From contig CP136066.1 in the NCBI GenBank assembly GCA_032622095.1, forward strand, positions 172,609,164 through 172,673,163: a stretch of DNA of 64,000 nucleotides. The letters are read 5' to 3'. Positions 23,157-36,500 of the stretch are shown in pieces (the first letter of the stretch is position 1; each line of letters starts with the position of its first letter). Made by a program: the position numbers and the translations under genes. The notes below the pieces were generated by a model. It worked only from the letters and a program-made list of their open reading frames with translations, was not told the DNA's origin and did not search any database. Origin of the DNA: Siphonodentalium dalli. Lineage: Eukaryota; Mollusca; Scaphopoda; Gadilida; Siphonodentaliidae.

Positions 23157-23885
23157 CACTATCAGCTTATTTCATAATCAAATGATCCAATCTGAACATA
23201 TGTGCATATTATAGATCGATTACGAACCTATCTGTGCGAGGATTTATTGATCAGAGACTCGAAATATGCCTCGTTGAACTCAGTTATTGAAGTAACAATA
23301 CCAGTCGTTTCCAATATTATCGATCCATATTCTGCATCGGAAAAATCAACCGTTGTCGACATGTCGATAGCCCATCCCGAAATTGCGAGAACATGAGAAA
23401 GAGAAACTGAAAAGCTGTAAATTTTGATTATATGATAGGGAGGTGGGACAAGGAATTCCACTGTGGGGGAACTAATCCTGGTTATTTGGTTCTCTACCTA
23501 GCTTTATTTACATTCTCTACCGATCAAAGTTTACGGACGACATATACTAATTTACCTAAGGCAGAGAATCGAGTTATTCACAGAGAACCGAGAGCTCGGT
23601 AGAGAATCGGAGTCCTCAGCAGCGAATAGGAATCGGAAAATAAAAGGTCAATTTCTCTGTATTTCGGGATTAGTTTTTAACATTTTACACACACTGATGG
23701 ATAGTGACTACAATTTCACGGTAGCTCTATGAAACACACGAAACACTGTTCTAATGCTGTTGATTTTTACGTTTTATATCGCGATTGCTCGATAGAGAAT
23801 CGGAATCGTCGCTAAAAATGCTCACGAAACTCGGTGGAGAACCAAATCTCTAGGAGTAGTTCCCCCGCAGTGCGGAATTCATTAA

Positions 23886-24338
23886 CCCTTTCAGTGCCAG
23901 GTCCGATTTTTGTATCAACCCATATACCTTGTGCCAATGCATTCTCTTATATATGCGAGTCGACCATAGTTCGCCTCGCATATATAAGAGAATACATTGG
24001 CCTAACAATTTTTCATCATTTGTTATTATTTTTTACAATTTTAATAATTTTTTCTTATATTCTTTAACAGACTTATTTTGTAGGTTTAGTGCCAGGGAAT
24101 CTTACGTTTTTCATCGGCATCAAAATTATTACTATGAATACTTGGTGATAGTTTTTAGTTATAACATGCCCCTAAGGTTTTATCCAGTTTGTTTTTAAAT
24201 TCGCATACCCAAAACAAATTCAACCCAAAATAATCTAAAAAATAAAAATAAAAAAAAATTCATTTTTTAAAGTTTTTAGGGCCGATTTTACAGACCGTAA
24301 ATTAGGGCCGATGAGATCGGCCACTGGCACTGACAGGG
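23886..24338. mobile_element. TTAA MITE family B with one hairpin
   Basis: TTAA flanks both ends (23882-23885, 24339-24342). The inverted ends are CCCTTTCAGTGCCAGG and TGGCACTGACAGGG. Near the left end sits a single copy of the CATTCTCTTATATATGC palindrome (about 23931-24004). The right part holds GGGCCGATGAGATCGGCC. CCC starts next to TTAA are piggyBac-like. There is no coding region. Confidence 0.75.
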
Positions 24339-24705
24339 TTAATAACGTGTAAGAATGTAAGGAAACCGTGACTGGATGGCCTGCTCAATCGTTCGAAATA
24401 TTGCTATGCACCCTGCTCTCCTGAAAATAAGCTCATATCGTAAATGTGTTATTTGTTTACGCTCTACATCAACCTAAATCGCTCACCAGATGTACGCTCT
24501 TTGTTATGTGTTTTCACTGTGGTCCGCGCCATAAAACGGAATAACGGGTTTTAGTCAACTATGGGGCCCTAGTGGGCTTATATCAGTATCAATAAGACCA
24601 ATATGAACTGAATATGATTCCGGAAAGGTGTTTCGATTCACTTTACATATGGCAAGTTATATGTCAATGAAGACGGATTTGTCATGTACGCGGATTGTCC
24701 CGTAT

Positions 24706-25125
24706 AGTCCGGTCGCCAAACCCCCGGAATTCACGAATGCGTGTTTTCGCGTATAAAGTTTTTTTCTCTGCGGATTTTGTAAATTCAGGTATCCGACATC
24801 AAGATTTTATCGGCTGGCCATCTGTCAGCCTTGAGCTATTTTTTTATAGTGCCCTAAAAAGTATCCCCCCCCCCCAAATATTTTCCTAGACGTAAAACCA
24901 GTTACTTGGAATTTGTTACAAATTCACATGACTAATCTAGTAAAATGTATATATTTTCATGAAGCTAAGACATAATGACACTATTTTGGGACAAAAATTG
25001 AAACTCACCACCCAAAATATGCCACACTGTTTCGGGAACAAACCCATCCATACCTGAATTTACAAAATCCGCAGAGAAAAAACTTTATACGCCAAAACAC
25101 GCATCCGTGACCTGGCGGCCGGACT
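24706..25125. mobile_element. Fold-back element with about 80-bp inverted arms
   Basis: The left arm AGTCCGGTCGCCAAACCC..TTTTTTCTCTGCGGATTTTG pairs with the right arm CAAAATCCGCAGAGAAAAAA..GGCGGCCGGACT. The spacer is about 250 bp, carries a poly-C run and has no coding capacity. Confidence 0.7.
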
Positions 25126-25127
25126 AG

Positions 25128-26879
25128 TAGTCTAGTGGTGAAGGTAGAGTTAGGCCGTGTGTGGGAACAAATGAAGAGTCCGGAAGATTTGATAACTTTT
25201 ATATTTTATAAGTCTCTGCCGGTAAGCACTATGTATACAGGTTATATAGAGATGTTGGTGGTAGCAAGGTTCCAGGACAAGTCAAGTTCCCGCTCCCGAG
25301 AACGGGTAGTTATTTCTAGTGTCGGTGGTATCATGTGTCCATATAAGGTCTGCTATACCATTATACCCTTGTCTATAACGTGTATCATACTATTGTTTAC
25401 TATATAATCCTCCATGGTTTGATCATCCCTCACGTATATATACAATGGTTGCTACCAGTCGTAACCTATTAAGCATATGATCTTGTTAATTATGTGTGTA
25501 CGCACGTATTCATCGTAGTACATATCTCTCCTGTACATAGTGCTTACCACTATACAATTAACCATATCAGTACAATCACTGGGGAAAGGAAGTGTATCCT
25601 AGATGCGGGAACACAAATAACAATAAATACTATCTTATGTACTCTCGGACAGGATACTTATGGTGACCATCTCTGAGTGGTATATAATAATTTCGGTGGT
25701 AGTATGTATGTGAGTGTGGTTTCAGAGCACGATCCATTGAAGTCAAAATCTAACGTGTCCTCGCGCAAATAGGCTCATAATCTACCTATAATATTCACAT
25801 ACGTTCATATTGGATTATTTGATTATGAAATAACCTACCATGGAACAATACCCGTTATTCCACTTTATGACACGGGCCACATTGAAAACACATTTTTAAG
25901 AGCGTACATCTATTGAGGCGATTCTAGGCAGATTATAAACAAACAAAAAACAAATCCTATTGTAAACCGACAACGCGCTGATTTTCGGGAGAACAGGCTA
26001 TATACCATTATGGCGTTTTATGGCGCGGGTCACAGTGAAAACACATTTTAAAAAGTGTGGAACTGGCAAGTCAACATATCCTCGCGTATATAGGTTCATA
26101 ATCGACCTATAATATTCACATAGGTTCAGAATTCGTCCTGCGATCACTAGCCGGATAAGACTCCAGTGCATTCGCCCGCTGGCGATCGGATTACCGACTT
26201 TAGCTGAACAATGGAATTTTATTTTATCCCAGCTGAAGTAGGACACGTCTTGCGCTCACTCTACGTCGATCACTGACTGACCTGGACTTTGCACAGGTCG
26301 GGTAGCCACGTTGAGCTGCTTCTAGGATTCCAGGTCACAACGGGTAGATTTTATTGACGGATATTCTTCAAAATCCAAATAAGCCTTTATCTTCATACAT
26401 TCCCCATATTGCCATCAAAATACTCGGCTCAGCTCGCCATAGGACCTACATCCCATCCTTGATATCTGTCTACTCACTTTATACCTCACCCTCATTCTCG
26501 ACCCTCCTCGTTTTAGGTACTACATTCCAATTATAAGCTAATATTGAGTCCTACATAATTCCATATACAATCAATAATTTGCGTCTCAATATTGTTAAGG
26601 GAGAGGAGCAATATTCTAAGTTGAATAACTTGTGCTCCCATCCCCTTTGATTAACTCATATCTTATTTCAGTTTCTAATTTGTTAAATGTATTATGTAAT
26701 GATGGTCAAATAAAATATGTTCAAACAAACAGGTCACAACTCACAACGGAACGGTCCTTTTCAGGACCCGCCACCGGCCGTGACTTGGACGCTGGAGCCC
26801 ATCAACTACATTACATTACGTGTGGCTGAACCTGGCTAATAGCTACTGGTAGACAGGAGTGCTATTAATCTCTTTAACC
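25128..26879. other. Intergenic stretch without a recognised gene
   Basis: Short open frames at 25135-25407 and 26354-26536 have no recognisable motif and no splice or codon support. An R1-type repeat lies at about 25740-26110, in two overlapping pieces that share GCGCGGGTCACAGTG/GACACGGGCCACATTG and a TCCTCGCG..ATAGG..CATAAT block. Otherwise I see nothing to name. Confidence 0.4.
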
Positions 26880-27010
26880 CTTTAAAGATACGGGCGGTGT
26901 TGGCGGCGGGTATGTTGTTAAAATATTCACCTCCGTCAAAAACCGCCATAAACAGAAATAATAGTAAAATATAGACTGACTTTGTTCTTATGCCAATCAG
27001 AAATGTGGCA
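26880..27010. mobile_element. Left part of a family E TTAA element
   Basis: TTAAAGATACGGGCGGTGTT is the family E terminus, followed by a TTGTTAAAATATTCACCTCC block that resembles the interior of 20066-20585. The second terminus is missing. Confidence 0.45.
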
Positions 27011-27314
27011 TAAACAGCGGCTTCATCGTCTCCGATGCGGAGGTCGCTGAGGCACTATAAGGAATGCACAGTGGGATATGGCTGAAGTAAACATCTTGAT
27101 GCCATATCCCAAACAGTACAAACAACAACATCAACATCAACATCAACAACAGCTAGACAGAAAAGAAATAGAAAAAATAATTTATGTCAAATGTATTCCA
27201 TGTATTGTATAAACGCCTCACCATTTACAACCCCCATATAACATTTCCAACGTGGGTTGTATAGGGGGGGGGGACACCCCTACCAAATCCTCCCGGGTCT
27301 TTACCAAATCCCTA

Positions 27315-27620
27315 ATCTCATAGGTTCATATTGGATTATTTAATTCTGAAATATGCCGATAGTGAACATATATAATCGTTATTCCGTTTTATGGCACAGA
27401 CCACAGTGAACAATTTGTTTTAAAGAGGGTACATCGCGTCTAAGTAGTGAATTTGTTTATTCTTGTTATTGTTCACACATAATGAACTTATAATTATGAA
27501 TCGATAATATCACTAAAACACTCTCATTATTTATGGACTCAAAATAAGTCGATTGCACGCCGATTATGAACCTAAAACAAATCCTATTATAAGTCTATAA
27601 CGCGATAATATTCACAAGAA
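27315..27620. repeat. Dispersed repeat R1 copy
   Basis: It contains TTATTCCGTTTTATGGCACA, ACCACAGTGAACAATTTG, AATTATGAATCGATAATATC and GGCTGTATATAAG, all shared with R1 copies near 22500 and 25800. Confidence 0.5.
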
Positions 27621-28387
27621 TAGGCTGTATATAAGACCACCGAGATACAAGTACCTCAATGTTTATTTGTGAATGTTGTTGCTGCTATAATATAGCATTT
27701 ACACCTGATCTCCGCACATAAGATGTGTTTTTGGTGGGTGAGAGCGCTCCATATATATATACGTATGAGCCATAGATGGGAGTTTCGTGGTCTCTTTAAT
27801 CTTTCTGCTAAAATTAGACGCTTCGGCTTTCTCGTGTTCTTTACTGTGTATAGTCTAATATTTTAGGAAACCTTAATCCTTTACCTATACTAAATACTTA
27901 TTTAATCGTAGTACACTTATAAAATGTTCAGCAATCGACCACGCCTGGTCCCGTTCCTGTCACCTGGTATTTCCCAGATCCCAACCAAGTCACCCAGGAT
28001 CTATATAATCTAAAGTCTCGTTCAGCTATCACGTAATCTCATGATGTGAATTGACCACAAATTACAATGGCAAGCAAAACTGTCTCAATATCTTAGACAA
28101 ATTGTTGGATTAATTTAGATACATGCACTTACCCATTAGTGTATCAACATTTGTTGAGAAATGCTCAAAACAGATACCGTCCTTCGAAGGCTCAGGTATA
28201 CGTCTTTGTATTGGGATCAAGGCGTTTAACTGCCAACTACCACTACTTTCTTGCACCTTGATATTTCTGGAACCTGTTTCGACTGTTTCCACTCATCACA
28301 CATCAACAATTGATCGTTTTATTTGAAAATAACTTATTAACTATACTGTATCTAACCATTCCATGAATGGGGCTTCCTGAAATTTTG

Positions 28388-28579
28388 CGAAAGTCATGGG
28401 AGACTCGCATATATATTTAAGCGAAACGCATTGCCTTATAACAATAGTTACCTTGACCATGTAAGCCAGTTCATTCTCGTATATATGCGAGGCTCCTTGT
28501 GGGATCATTGCATATATAAGAGAATGCACTGGCACATGATCTTTAATGCTGCACCAACGCAGCTCCCTTAATGAAAGGG
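28388..28579 (-). mobile_element. TTAA MITE family D with paired hairpins
   Basis: On the minus strand it begins TTAACCCTTTCATTAAGGG, GAGCTGCGTTGGTGCAGCAT, TAAAGATCATGTGCC, then two partly decayed palindromes (about 28462-28536 and 28395-28435) linked by GGTCAAGGTAAC. The 3' terminus is not clear. The sister copy at 63824 has the same end. Confidence 0.6.
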
Positions 28580-28984
28580 TTAAATTGGTAACCACGGAAC
28601 TGCTAGTTAGCGTAGGGCGTCGCCGTTTCCAAGACGTCGCCATGGCCGCCGCCAATACATGCTACCACCCACTTGCGACGACGTAAAGGTACGTGAGTCA
28701 CATTGGACTCGATCGAAGGATAAGGACCCTTTCTCGAAACTGCGACAGTCAAACTTTACAAAACCGACAGAAACCCATTTGAAATTCCGTTGATATTTCA
28801 CTCGAAAAAAATGAAATTTAATTGTTACAATAAAAAAAACGCAGACGACTTATTTACATTATAGTTATTGGTTAGATTTTGATAGCCTGGACGACTTCCA
28901 TGGAAACCGGATCTAAGCATCACACAATGGTTGTTTAAACCCCCTCGCGGACATAAACAGTATAAGCGACGTTGCTTGCTATAA

Positions 28985-29387
28985 TCTCTTATATATTTTG
29001 AAGACCTCTGTCTGTTCGTTTGTCTGTATGTTTGTCTGTATGCATGTTTGTCTGTATGTCATTTATACAAATCTACGATTCTCGACCGATCGGGACGAAA
29101 CTTGGTACGTGTGTGTAGTTTGACAAGGCGGTCGACGTTGTCGTATTGGCGCGCCCGTGCGGCGCCCGCTTCGCGCATGCGCAGACGAGATCTCGGAAAC
29201 GGGTGGAGCAATCGACTTGAAATTTGCTATGTGAATGTATCTTGCCCCGGATACGAATTTATCTGGTCGCCGAGCCCGTGCGACGCCAGCTTCACGCATG
29301 CGCAGACCATATCTCGGAAACGGGTGGAGCTATCGAGTTGAAATTTGGTTTTTGAATAGCCCGGACAACATCAGGCTCATTGGCTAG
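28985..29387 (+). mobile_element. Helitron-like non-autonomous element
   Basis: It starts TCTCTTATATATTTTGAAGA after an A and ends CATTGGCTAG before a T, the A^T insertion and TC...CTAG ends of Helitrons. Inside are a TCTGTCTGT tract, CGACCGATCGGGACGAAACT and two ATCTCGGAAACGGGTGGAGC blocks. A subterminal AGCC/GGCT pairing is weak. No Rep/helicase is present and the open frames inside are shadows. Confidence 0.6.
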
Positions 29388-29886
29388 TATTATATATACA
29401 TGATGCAGAAACAAGGATTATATCAATCACTTCATTATCAAATATATTACAAGAAACACATCGCCCTCCTGCCCTGACAGCCTACATTTGCATGCAATTC
29501 TGAGTACACATTCGATCAATTAGTACGTACTAAGAATGTAACAAAGCGTTGATTTACCATCTTATCGCATTGAGGCCCATCCATGAAAAACACACTCATT
29601 AACTTTTATCTCCGAGAAAAGTCGATGGCATTTGCGGAAATAAAGTGACGTTTATGACCATACAATTAAATCGCTAGGTAATAAAATCTTTTGTTACAAA
29701 GAAATGCGGAGTTCTGAATGTATCTATTGTCCTCGACATACCGATGGCGGTGTGCTTTGTCTTTGACTAACGAACATAAGATGTAATCGTGTTAGACGCG
29801 GAATAATTATTTGTAGCAGTCTTTCCCAATTCATTTATTATGCACCCGGTCCCGGATGACCATATTTAGTGGTTCATTGCGATTAA

Positions 29887-30305
29887 AGGTACCCAATCCG
29901 ATCAGACGGTCCCCATATCATCCAGTTACAACATGTCTTCAAAATACGCTTTTGTTATCAGAATCGATTAATTAAAATAAAATAATGCTAACCGCTGTCA
30001 ACTATGGTATAAAATTTCCCAAAACGTGTTATTTATCAACATGTTGTTCAACGAAATATGGCCGAATGATCACTTGCGTATCATGAAAAGTATTACCACT
30101 TGATTTTAAAGGTATCCATGTCCATCCGCAATTTTGTCTGAGACCATCGGTTTGATGACTCTTTTCATGGCCACAAATAATAACACATTTCGGGAAATAA
30201 CAAATTTCAAAAATCGATATCTGATCACTCTGAGCTTTGATGGGTGGGTTACTCGACTCGAATCTAATTTTCACCCCCCCCCCCCCGAAGCCAAAGAAAT
30301 CGTCT
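29887..30305 (-). mobile_element. TTAA MITE family F, one end lost
   Basis: TTAA followed by AGGTACCCAATCCGATCAGA opens a copy of the family seen complete at 42645-43141. It runs through a poly-C tract to CCAAAGAAATCGTC. It lies just upstream of the first visible LAMP exon, in the phase 1 intron. Confidence 0.65.
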
Positions 30306-30423
30306 TTTGGGAGCGTTAATTCGGATTATGCATCTGTAAGGAATTAAAGGATATACGGACAGAGATGCGCTTCCCTCGAACACACAAGCGACATGTATTT
30401 GATGCATTGTTCATCTTTTTCAG

Positions 30424-30590
30424 GTCTGGTGTTCGGTGCAGAGCCACCACTAAGTAACAACAGATCGTACGTGGTTCAGCAGAATGACATCACGACGTTT
30501 GTAGTGACGGACAAAAGCGGCACGCCGTGTCTGCTGGCCGGACTCAACGCTTCCATATACGTCGGGCGCGACCCCGTCAAAAAATTCGAG
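30424..30590 (+). CDS. LAMP gene, first visible coding exon
   Basis: The exon is preceded by a pyrimidine tract and TTTTTCAG and followed by the donor GTATAT. It opens with two bases of a split codon, so the upstream intron is phase 1, and it ends in phase 0. It encodes the start of the LAMP domain: a VQQNDITTFVVTD stretch, then SGTPCLLAGLNASIYV, which matches the family's GTCLLA-type motif and carries the first conserved cysteine. NRS and NAS are N-glycosylation sequons. The Met codon at 30393 lies upstream of the acceptor and is not expected to be used. The exon is GC-richer than the surrounding repeats. Confidence 0.88.
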
Positions 30591-33500
30591 GTATATTTTA
30601 ATTCCCAAATCTCAAATTAAACCTAGCAACGGCACATTTTTATGTTCCTGTGGAAACAATATGCCATGTATTTTAATTTGTTAGAAATACAGTAACTGTT
30701 GTTAAAATCCAGCCATACATCTGGCCTTCGGAGATTAATCTGGATATTGTTTGATCAGCGGCAGTATCTATATATGAATTTCTCCCAGATCTATCAATGT
30801 ATATTTGAACTGGTCAACATGTTTTTCAACAGATGAGTTCAGTTATCAGAACCTTTCAGTAATATATCACATGTTAGGGTATATATGGCAAGTTAATAAA
30901 CGTTGTCCTTTTCTTCCTAAAGAATCTGCAATGAAAAAGGTGGTCTTCTGCTGTTTCGAACTTTGTTCGTAGACTAGTGTATATATGATAAATTTGACTT
31001 ATTCTACTATATTTGCTGTGTACAAAAAAATTAAGGCGGTTTTCCTTTTTTTCCCTTTGGATTTTTAGACGCCTGCAACATTGATTATTGTATGGGTTTG
31101 AATATAGATACGTTTTGTGAAAGATTTGGTGCAATAGTATATGCGCTTGGATCAGTGGCTAGTTTCAACGTATGGCCTCTCTCTTCTAGGAAAATGTTCC
31201 CGAAATTCTCCTGCCAAAAGATGCACACGTGAGCGGACGATGTGGTCGGAAAAAATCACATATAAAGTTTCGCTGGAAGGATGACAGACTTCGTCTGAAT
31301 CTCACATTTAAAATACTGGTGAGTTACTAACGCCACAAATCCGTACAGAACAAACGTTACATATATACGAATTCCGCTGACGTCACACAACGAAAATTGT
31401 GTTCACTTTAATAATGAAACCGGAACTATAACATAAAAGCATCATCACACATGACAAAACAAGGCATGTATGTGCCTGAATAAACATCGTAAGTCTGTGT
31501 TTTTTAATTCACGGATTCTAGGATGGATGGCGTGTAATAAACACAACGACACGTGCACGTGTGTTAATGGGTTTGTCGATACGACACTTGTGCCATCGCG
31601 GAAGGATAGAACTCGAGGCTGCTCCACTCATTCTATCCTTCCGCGCTAGCACTTGTGCCACATCAACAAACTCATTAACACACTCGTGTCGTTCTGTGTA
31701 ATTCCAGAGACATTGGACACGTCAAAAAATAGGCGGCATACTTGTTCCTTTACTGACACTTTGTATTTGGACGACGCCAGAAAAGCCAAAACATCATATA
31801 TGACGAAGAGCGTTTATGCGGTATTTTCCACAAAGTTATACATATTAACCCTTTACCCAACAAAACGGCCAAAACCGGCCAAATAAAGCTTCAACAGCCT
31901 AAAATATCTTCGGTTTGTCTCAATAGAACCATACAAATATGGATATAATTGGAACCGGCTCCTTGACCACATTGTGATAGTTACAGTTATGCCCTGTGCC
32001 AGTGCATTCTCTTATATATGCGAGTCGACCATAGGTCGCCTCGCATATATAAGAGAATGCATTGGCCATTGCATTGCATTTAACACTTTTTACCATTTTT
32101 TCTTACATTCTTTAACAATTTTATAATTTTTAATATGTTAAGCCAATGCATTCTCTTATATATGCGAGGCGACCTATGGTCGACTCGCATATATAAGAGA
32201 ATGCATTGGCACAGGGCCCTTCTGTTGGGTAAAGGGTTAAAACATTTGTCTTCGTTATGAAGTTTTATACTTATTATATTACATGCACTGTGTTTTGGGG
32301 ATCGTTATGCTGCGCATGCTTTCGGAATTAAATTCGTAACTTTGTTTTTGCCTGCTTAGCACATAATTTACTTACTATACATTTGTGTCAAATGCACGGT
32401 GGGTAATCACGTGGTTTCGAGTATCACGCATTCAAAATGGCCGAGGAGATCGCAAACGCGCCCAGAAACGAGGAAATAGGTAATAAACTATAGGATATTG
32501 ATATATTACATCGTATTTTGGCAGCTACGAACATATGCTATACTTTTTTTTAACAAGCTGATACCTCATTTGTGTCCAAACTCACAGTTGTTTCCTCTAA
32601 CATTCCGACCAAAGTCAGTCAGTCGAAGGAATCTCCTATATATAGATGTATGAACTGGCGTATATTCCACGAACCCCCGACTTGCAACTTGTGCTCAGAA
32701 TATTACAGAAAATGACTGAGTATTTCCCAACAAATAAGGTGGTTTTAAAAATAAACTAGCATATATGCTCTTAACAATCAAAATGCTATATTTTGGGTCA
32801 GTTCCTCATATATTATGTTTTTGTGCGTTTGGACTTTATTCGGCCGTTTTGAATACGTGGTACTGACAAACCTCGAAACCACGTGATTGCCCACCGTGAA
32901 ATGATAGATCGGTAATGTTATTCCGCTTTTGTTTTCTTCATTTCAGTCTGAAACAGATAATTCTACAGAAACATCCTCTAAGAGATGGACGTTATATAGT
33001 ATAGGATTTTCTTATAATGTTTCTAATAGTACGGATTATATTCCCATAGACGGTGAGTATATATGGTTACAATTGAACCTATACCCCATCGGCAGACCTT
33101 ACTGGATTGTCCTTTACCCCTTTGTGTCAATATATCAATCATAATTACATACATATATATATACGCGTCTTGTCACTTAGAAATTCACATACACAATTTG
33201 ATCAATTGTGTTTAGTTATGAGTTTAGACTCCTTACGTTTTTATTTATTTACACCCCCCCCCCTTAAATAAAGGCAAGTACGATATAATTGCGAGTTTTA
33301 AATTAGATAACTTCACAAATTAGAAGCAAATGAAATTGAAACGGAAGAACACTTTATAATGAGATGTGAAAAACATAACCATTTGCGGAAGAGATTTTTC
33401 ACTGAAATAGGAGTTCACCAACCAATTTTCGTAAACTTTGATGAAATAGAAAAGTTCATATTCCTCATGAAGGCTGAACACCCGAGTATATGCAATCTGA

Positions 33501-36500
33501 TCTGTAACATGGTTCGGCAGTTTTCCGCAAATAAATGAGAATATAGTGTTGAGTTACAAATACATGTTATATATATATTTTATATGAAATTGTCTTGACT
33601 TGTGTTTAAATTATCTGTATTATGACAACTGCCCCGCGTGGGTGTATTATGTCAATAAAAATGTTATGTTATGTTATGCTATGAATCTCTACTCTGGCTA
33701 ACGCCCGCAGTGATCATATTCCACCAGTATAAAACCTTGGAACTTTTTGAAGTTTGACAGGGAACCCTATAAAGTCGAAAAATAACGCGGGGAATATATT
33801 TCTTAGTTGTTATTTGTTCCTTCACATTATGCGAATATCCCAACTCAAAATTGCATGCTTTGCTCCGACTTTTGGGAGCCGAAATCGCAATAAACATCGA
33901 ATTAATTACCCATCCAGGAGAAATTCCATAATTGTAAGCAACGCAAAGCAATATCGCTCAAAAATTCACTAAAATCGTGAAGTTTCGAGTTGGAACCACC
34001 ACATGCAGTGAAGTACATTATTAAGGAACAGATTATAACTGAGAAATATATTCCCAGCTTTATTTTGTCGACGTTATTACGCGCGCTCCGCGTGTATACT
34101 GGTGTAGAGATTCTTGTTTCGCCTGGGCGCATGGGTGTTTTATTTATAGAATGGGAATTTTTGGGAGGATTAAAAGTCGAACTGCGACCGGAGGCCGAGT
34201 CCGGTAAAAGGTGTAGTTGGGAATTTCAATTTCGTTTATTGTCCTTTACAGTATTATGTCAGTAATGTTGATTTTTTGTTTGTGATAAGCTATGCCAATT
34301 ACAAATAAAATAAATGAAAAAGATAATTTGTAAGTCTTATATTTCAACTTTTATAGACATGTTTCGTTCTGCAGCCCACTGGGGGTTGTGGTCGGAGACG
34401 GCCGAGCCGGCCGCCGGTTCGTTAATTAGGTGCTGCATGGTTGTTATTGTTATTTTAACGAAATTCTGAGTTGGTCATTCGCAAAAACCAATATATTTTA
34501 TATTCTATAATTACAATCATGTGTATATAATATATGATCTTGAGCGCGTTACCATTTCTGACATTGCTTTTATTGTAAGGTTCCCTGTCAAAGCTTCAAA
34601 ACGTTCCAAGGTTTTGTATACTGGTGGAATATGATCTTTACGTACGTTATCCAGAGTAGAGATTCATGGCATGATCTAATCACAAACATCAACATACTTT
34701 TATATGCGAAAACTTCTCCCTATATATGTCCGTGCAATAGGTTTATTACTCAGCAGCGCATACTGAAGCACACCATCTTATATTCTCTGATATAATAATC
34801 GATATATAAAGGTAGTTACTTGTGCAAAACAAATTTCCACAAGGGTATTATGCAGAGCACATCAACTTTTTCAAACTTAAGTACGAAATAGAACCTTATC
34901 TTCTTCACACAACATCAATAGAAAATAGAATCGTTTTCACTAGACTGCGAATAAGTAATCATAACTTGGCTATTGAAAAGGGACGCCACACACAACCGCC
35001 GACGGCAGTGGAACAAAGGTTTTGTATATTTTGTTCCGATAATGCTATTGAAGACGAAAAACATTTTCTTTTTAGAATGCAGCGCTTACCGCACACAACG
35101 TCTCGAGCTCATAAACCTTATGAAGACACAGTTCTCAGACTTTGAAAGCATGACCCAAACTGAACAGCTTGTCAAAATCTTATCCAACAATGTGTCAAAT
35201 ACATGCACTTCAATTTGTCATATGATCCGAAGATTATTCTCCGCACGTGATGAGCATCGTATCATAAATCAATGAACAAATGCAGAATAGATGATCCATT
35301 GCACATTCAGCTTGACCTTATATTAATATCATTTATTATACTGTTCAATACACAATGTACAATTATATGTTATTATGTATGCATACTGTCCTTATAAGGA
35401 TGTTTTTGCCAATTAAACTTATCTTATCTTATCAACAGATTTAGCTACATTTGGACGTATTGTCCACCAGACATAGACTTGTCGTCTCATTGTGATTGAC
35501 TTGCGATGTTTGACGCTCTTCGTTCTTAGCCTGTATTTTATATGCAATATACGGTTTATAATATACATTATATGGTATATTATATGCAATATATACGGTT
35601 TATAGTATACAATATACGGTATATTATATGCAATATACGGTTTAGTATATGCAATATACGGTATATGATATACAATATCATTTATATAATATACAATGTA
35701 TGGTATATAATATACAATATATAGTATACAATGTTCGGTATATATATATTATACAATATATGGTATATAATATACAATATACGGACCACGGTATATAATA
35801 TACAATTATTTGATTCGAGTTGATGAACCCACCCTCAAAAGCTCAGATTGATCATATGTCGATTTTGGAAGTTTGTTATTTATCGAGATGTGTAATCATA
35901 TGTGGCCCAGAAACACGCGGTCAAACGGAGGGTGTTGGACAAAATTGCAGATGAAGATGGATAACTCTAAAATCAAGTGGTAATACGGTCAAATTTCGTT
36001 ATACTTTAGTGATAATACGGCAAAGTTTTGTTGAACAAAATGTTGTGGAAAATTTGATACCATAGTTGACAGTGGTTAGCATTATTTTGTTGCAATAAAT
36101 CGATTCTGATAACTAAAGCGTATTTTGAAGAAATGTTGTTGTTGTATCTTGATGGTATGGGGACCGTCTGATCGGATTGAGTACCATTAACCCCCCCCCC
36201 ACATATCTTAAATCTCCACTAAAATATTCATATTTCTCCCTTGTATTTAGAATCTTTTAGAATATGCGACACCATATCTATAAGCGCCTTTTACAAGTAT
36301 CGGCATTTGAGAGAAAATGTCACGTGACTCGAAACAAAGTACTAAGTTTATTTGTGTAATAATACAACAGATTTGGGCACTAGTTTTAACAACTTATGAA
36401 GCCCCTCTCCCAATACAATCCCCAGATTAAGCACACAAATGTTTACAATATTTTCAGGATTTTAGTACAACAAAGCAGATATCAAGTACGTTGATCGATT

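Noticed and set aside
29048-29341. Open frames on both strands in the GC-rich part near 29.2 kb
   Set aside because: They lie inside the Helitron-like repeat and are made by its two similar blocks.
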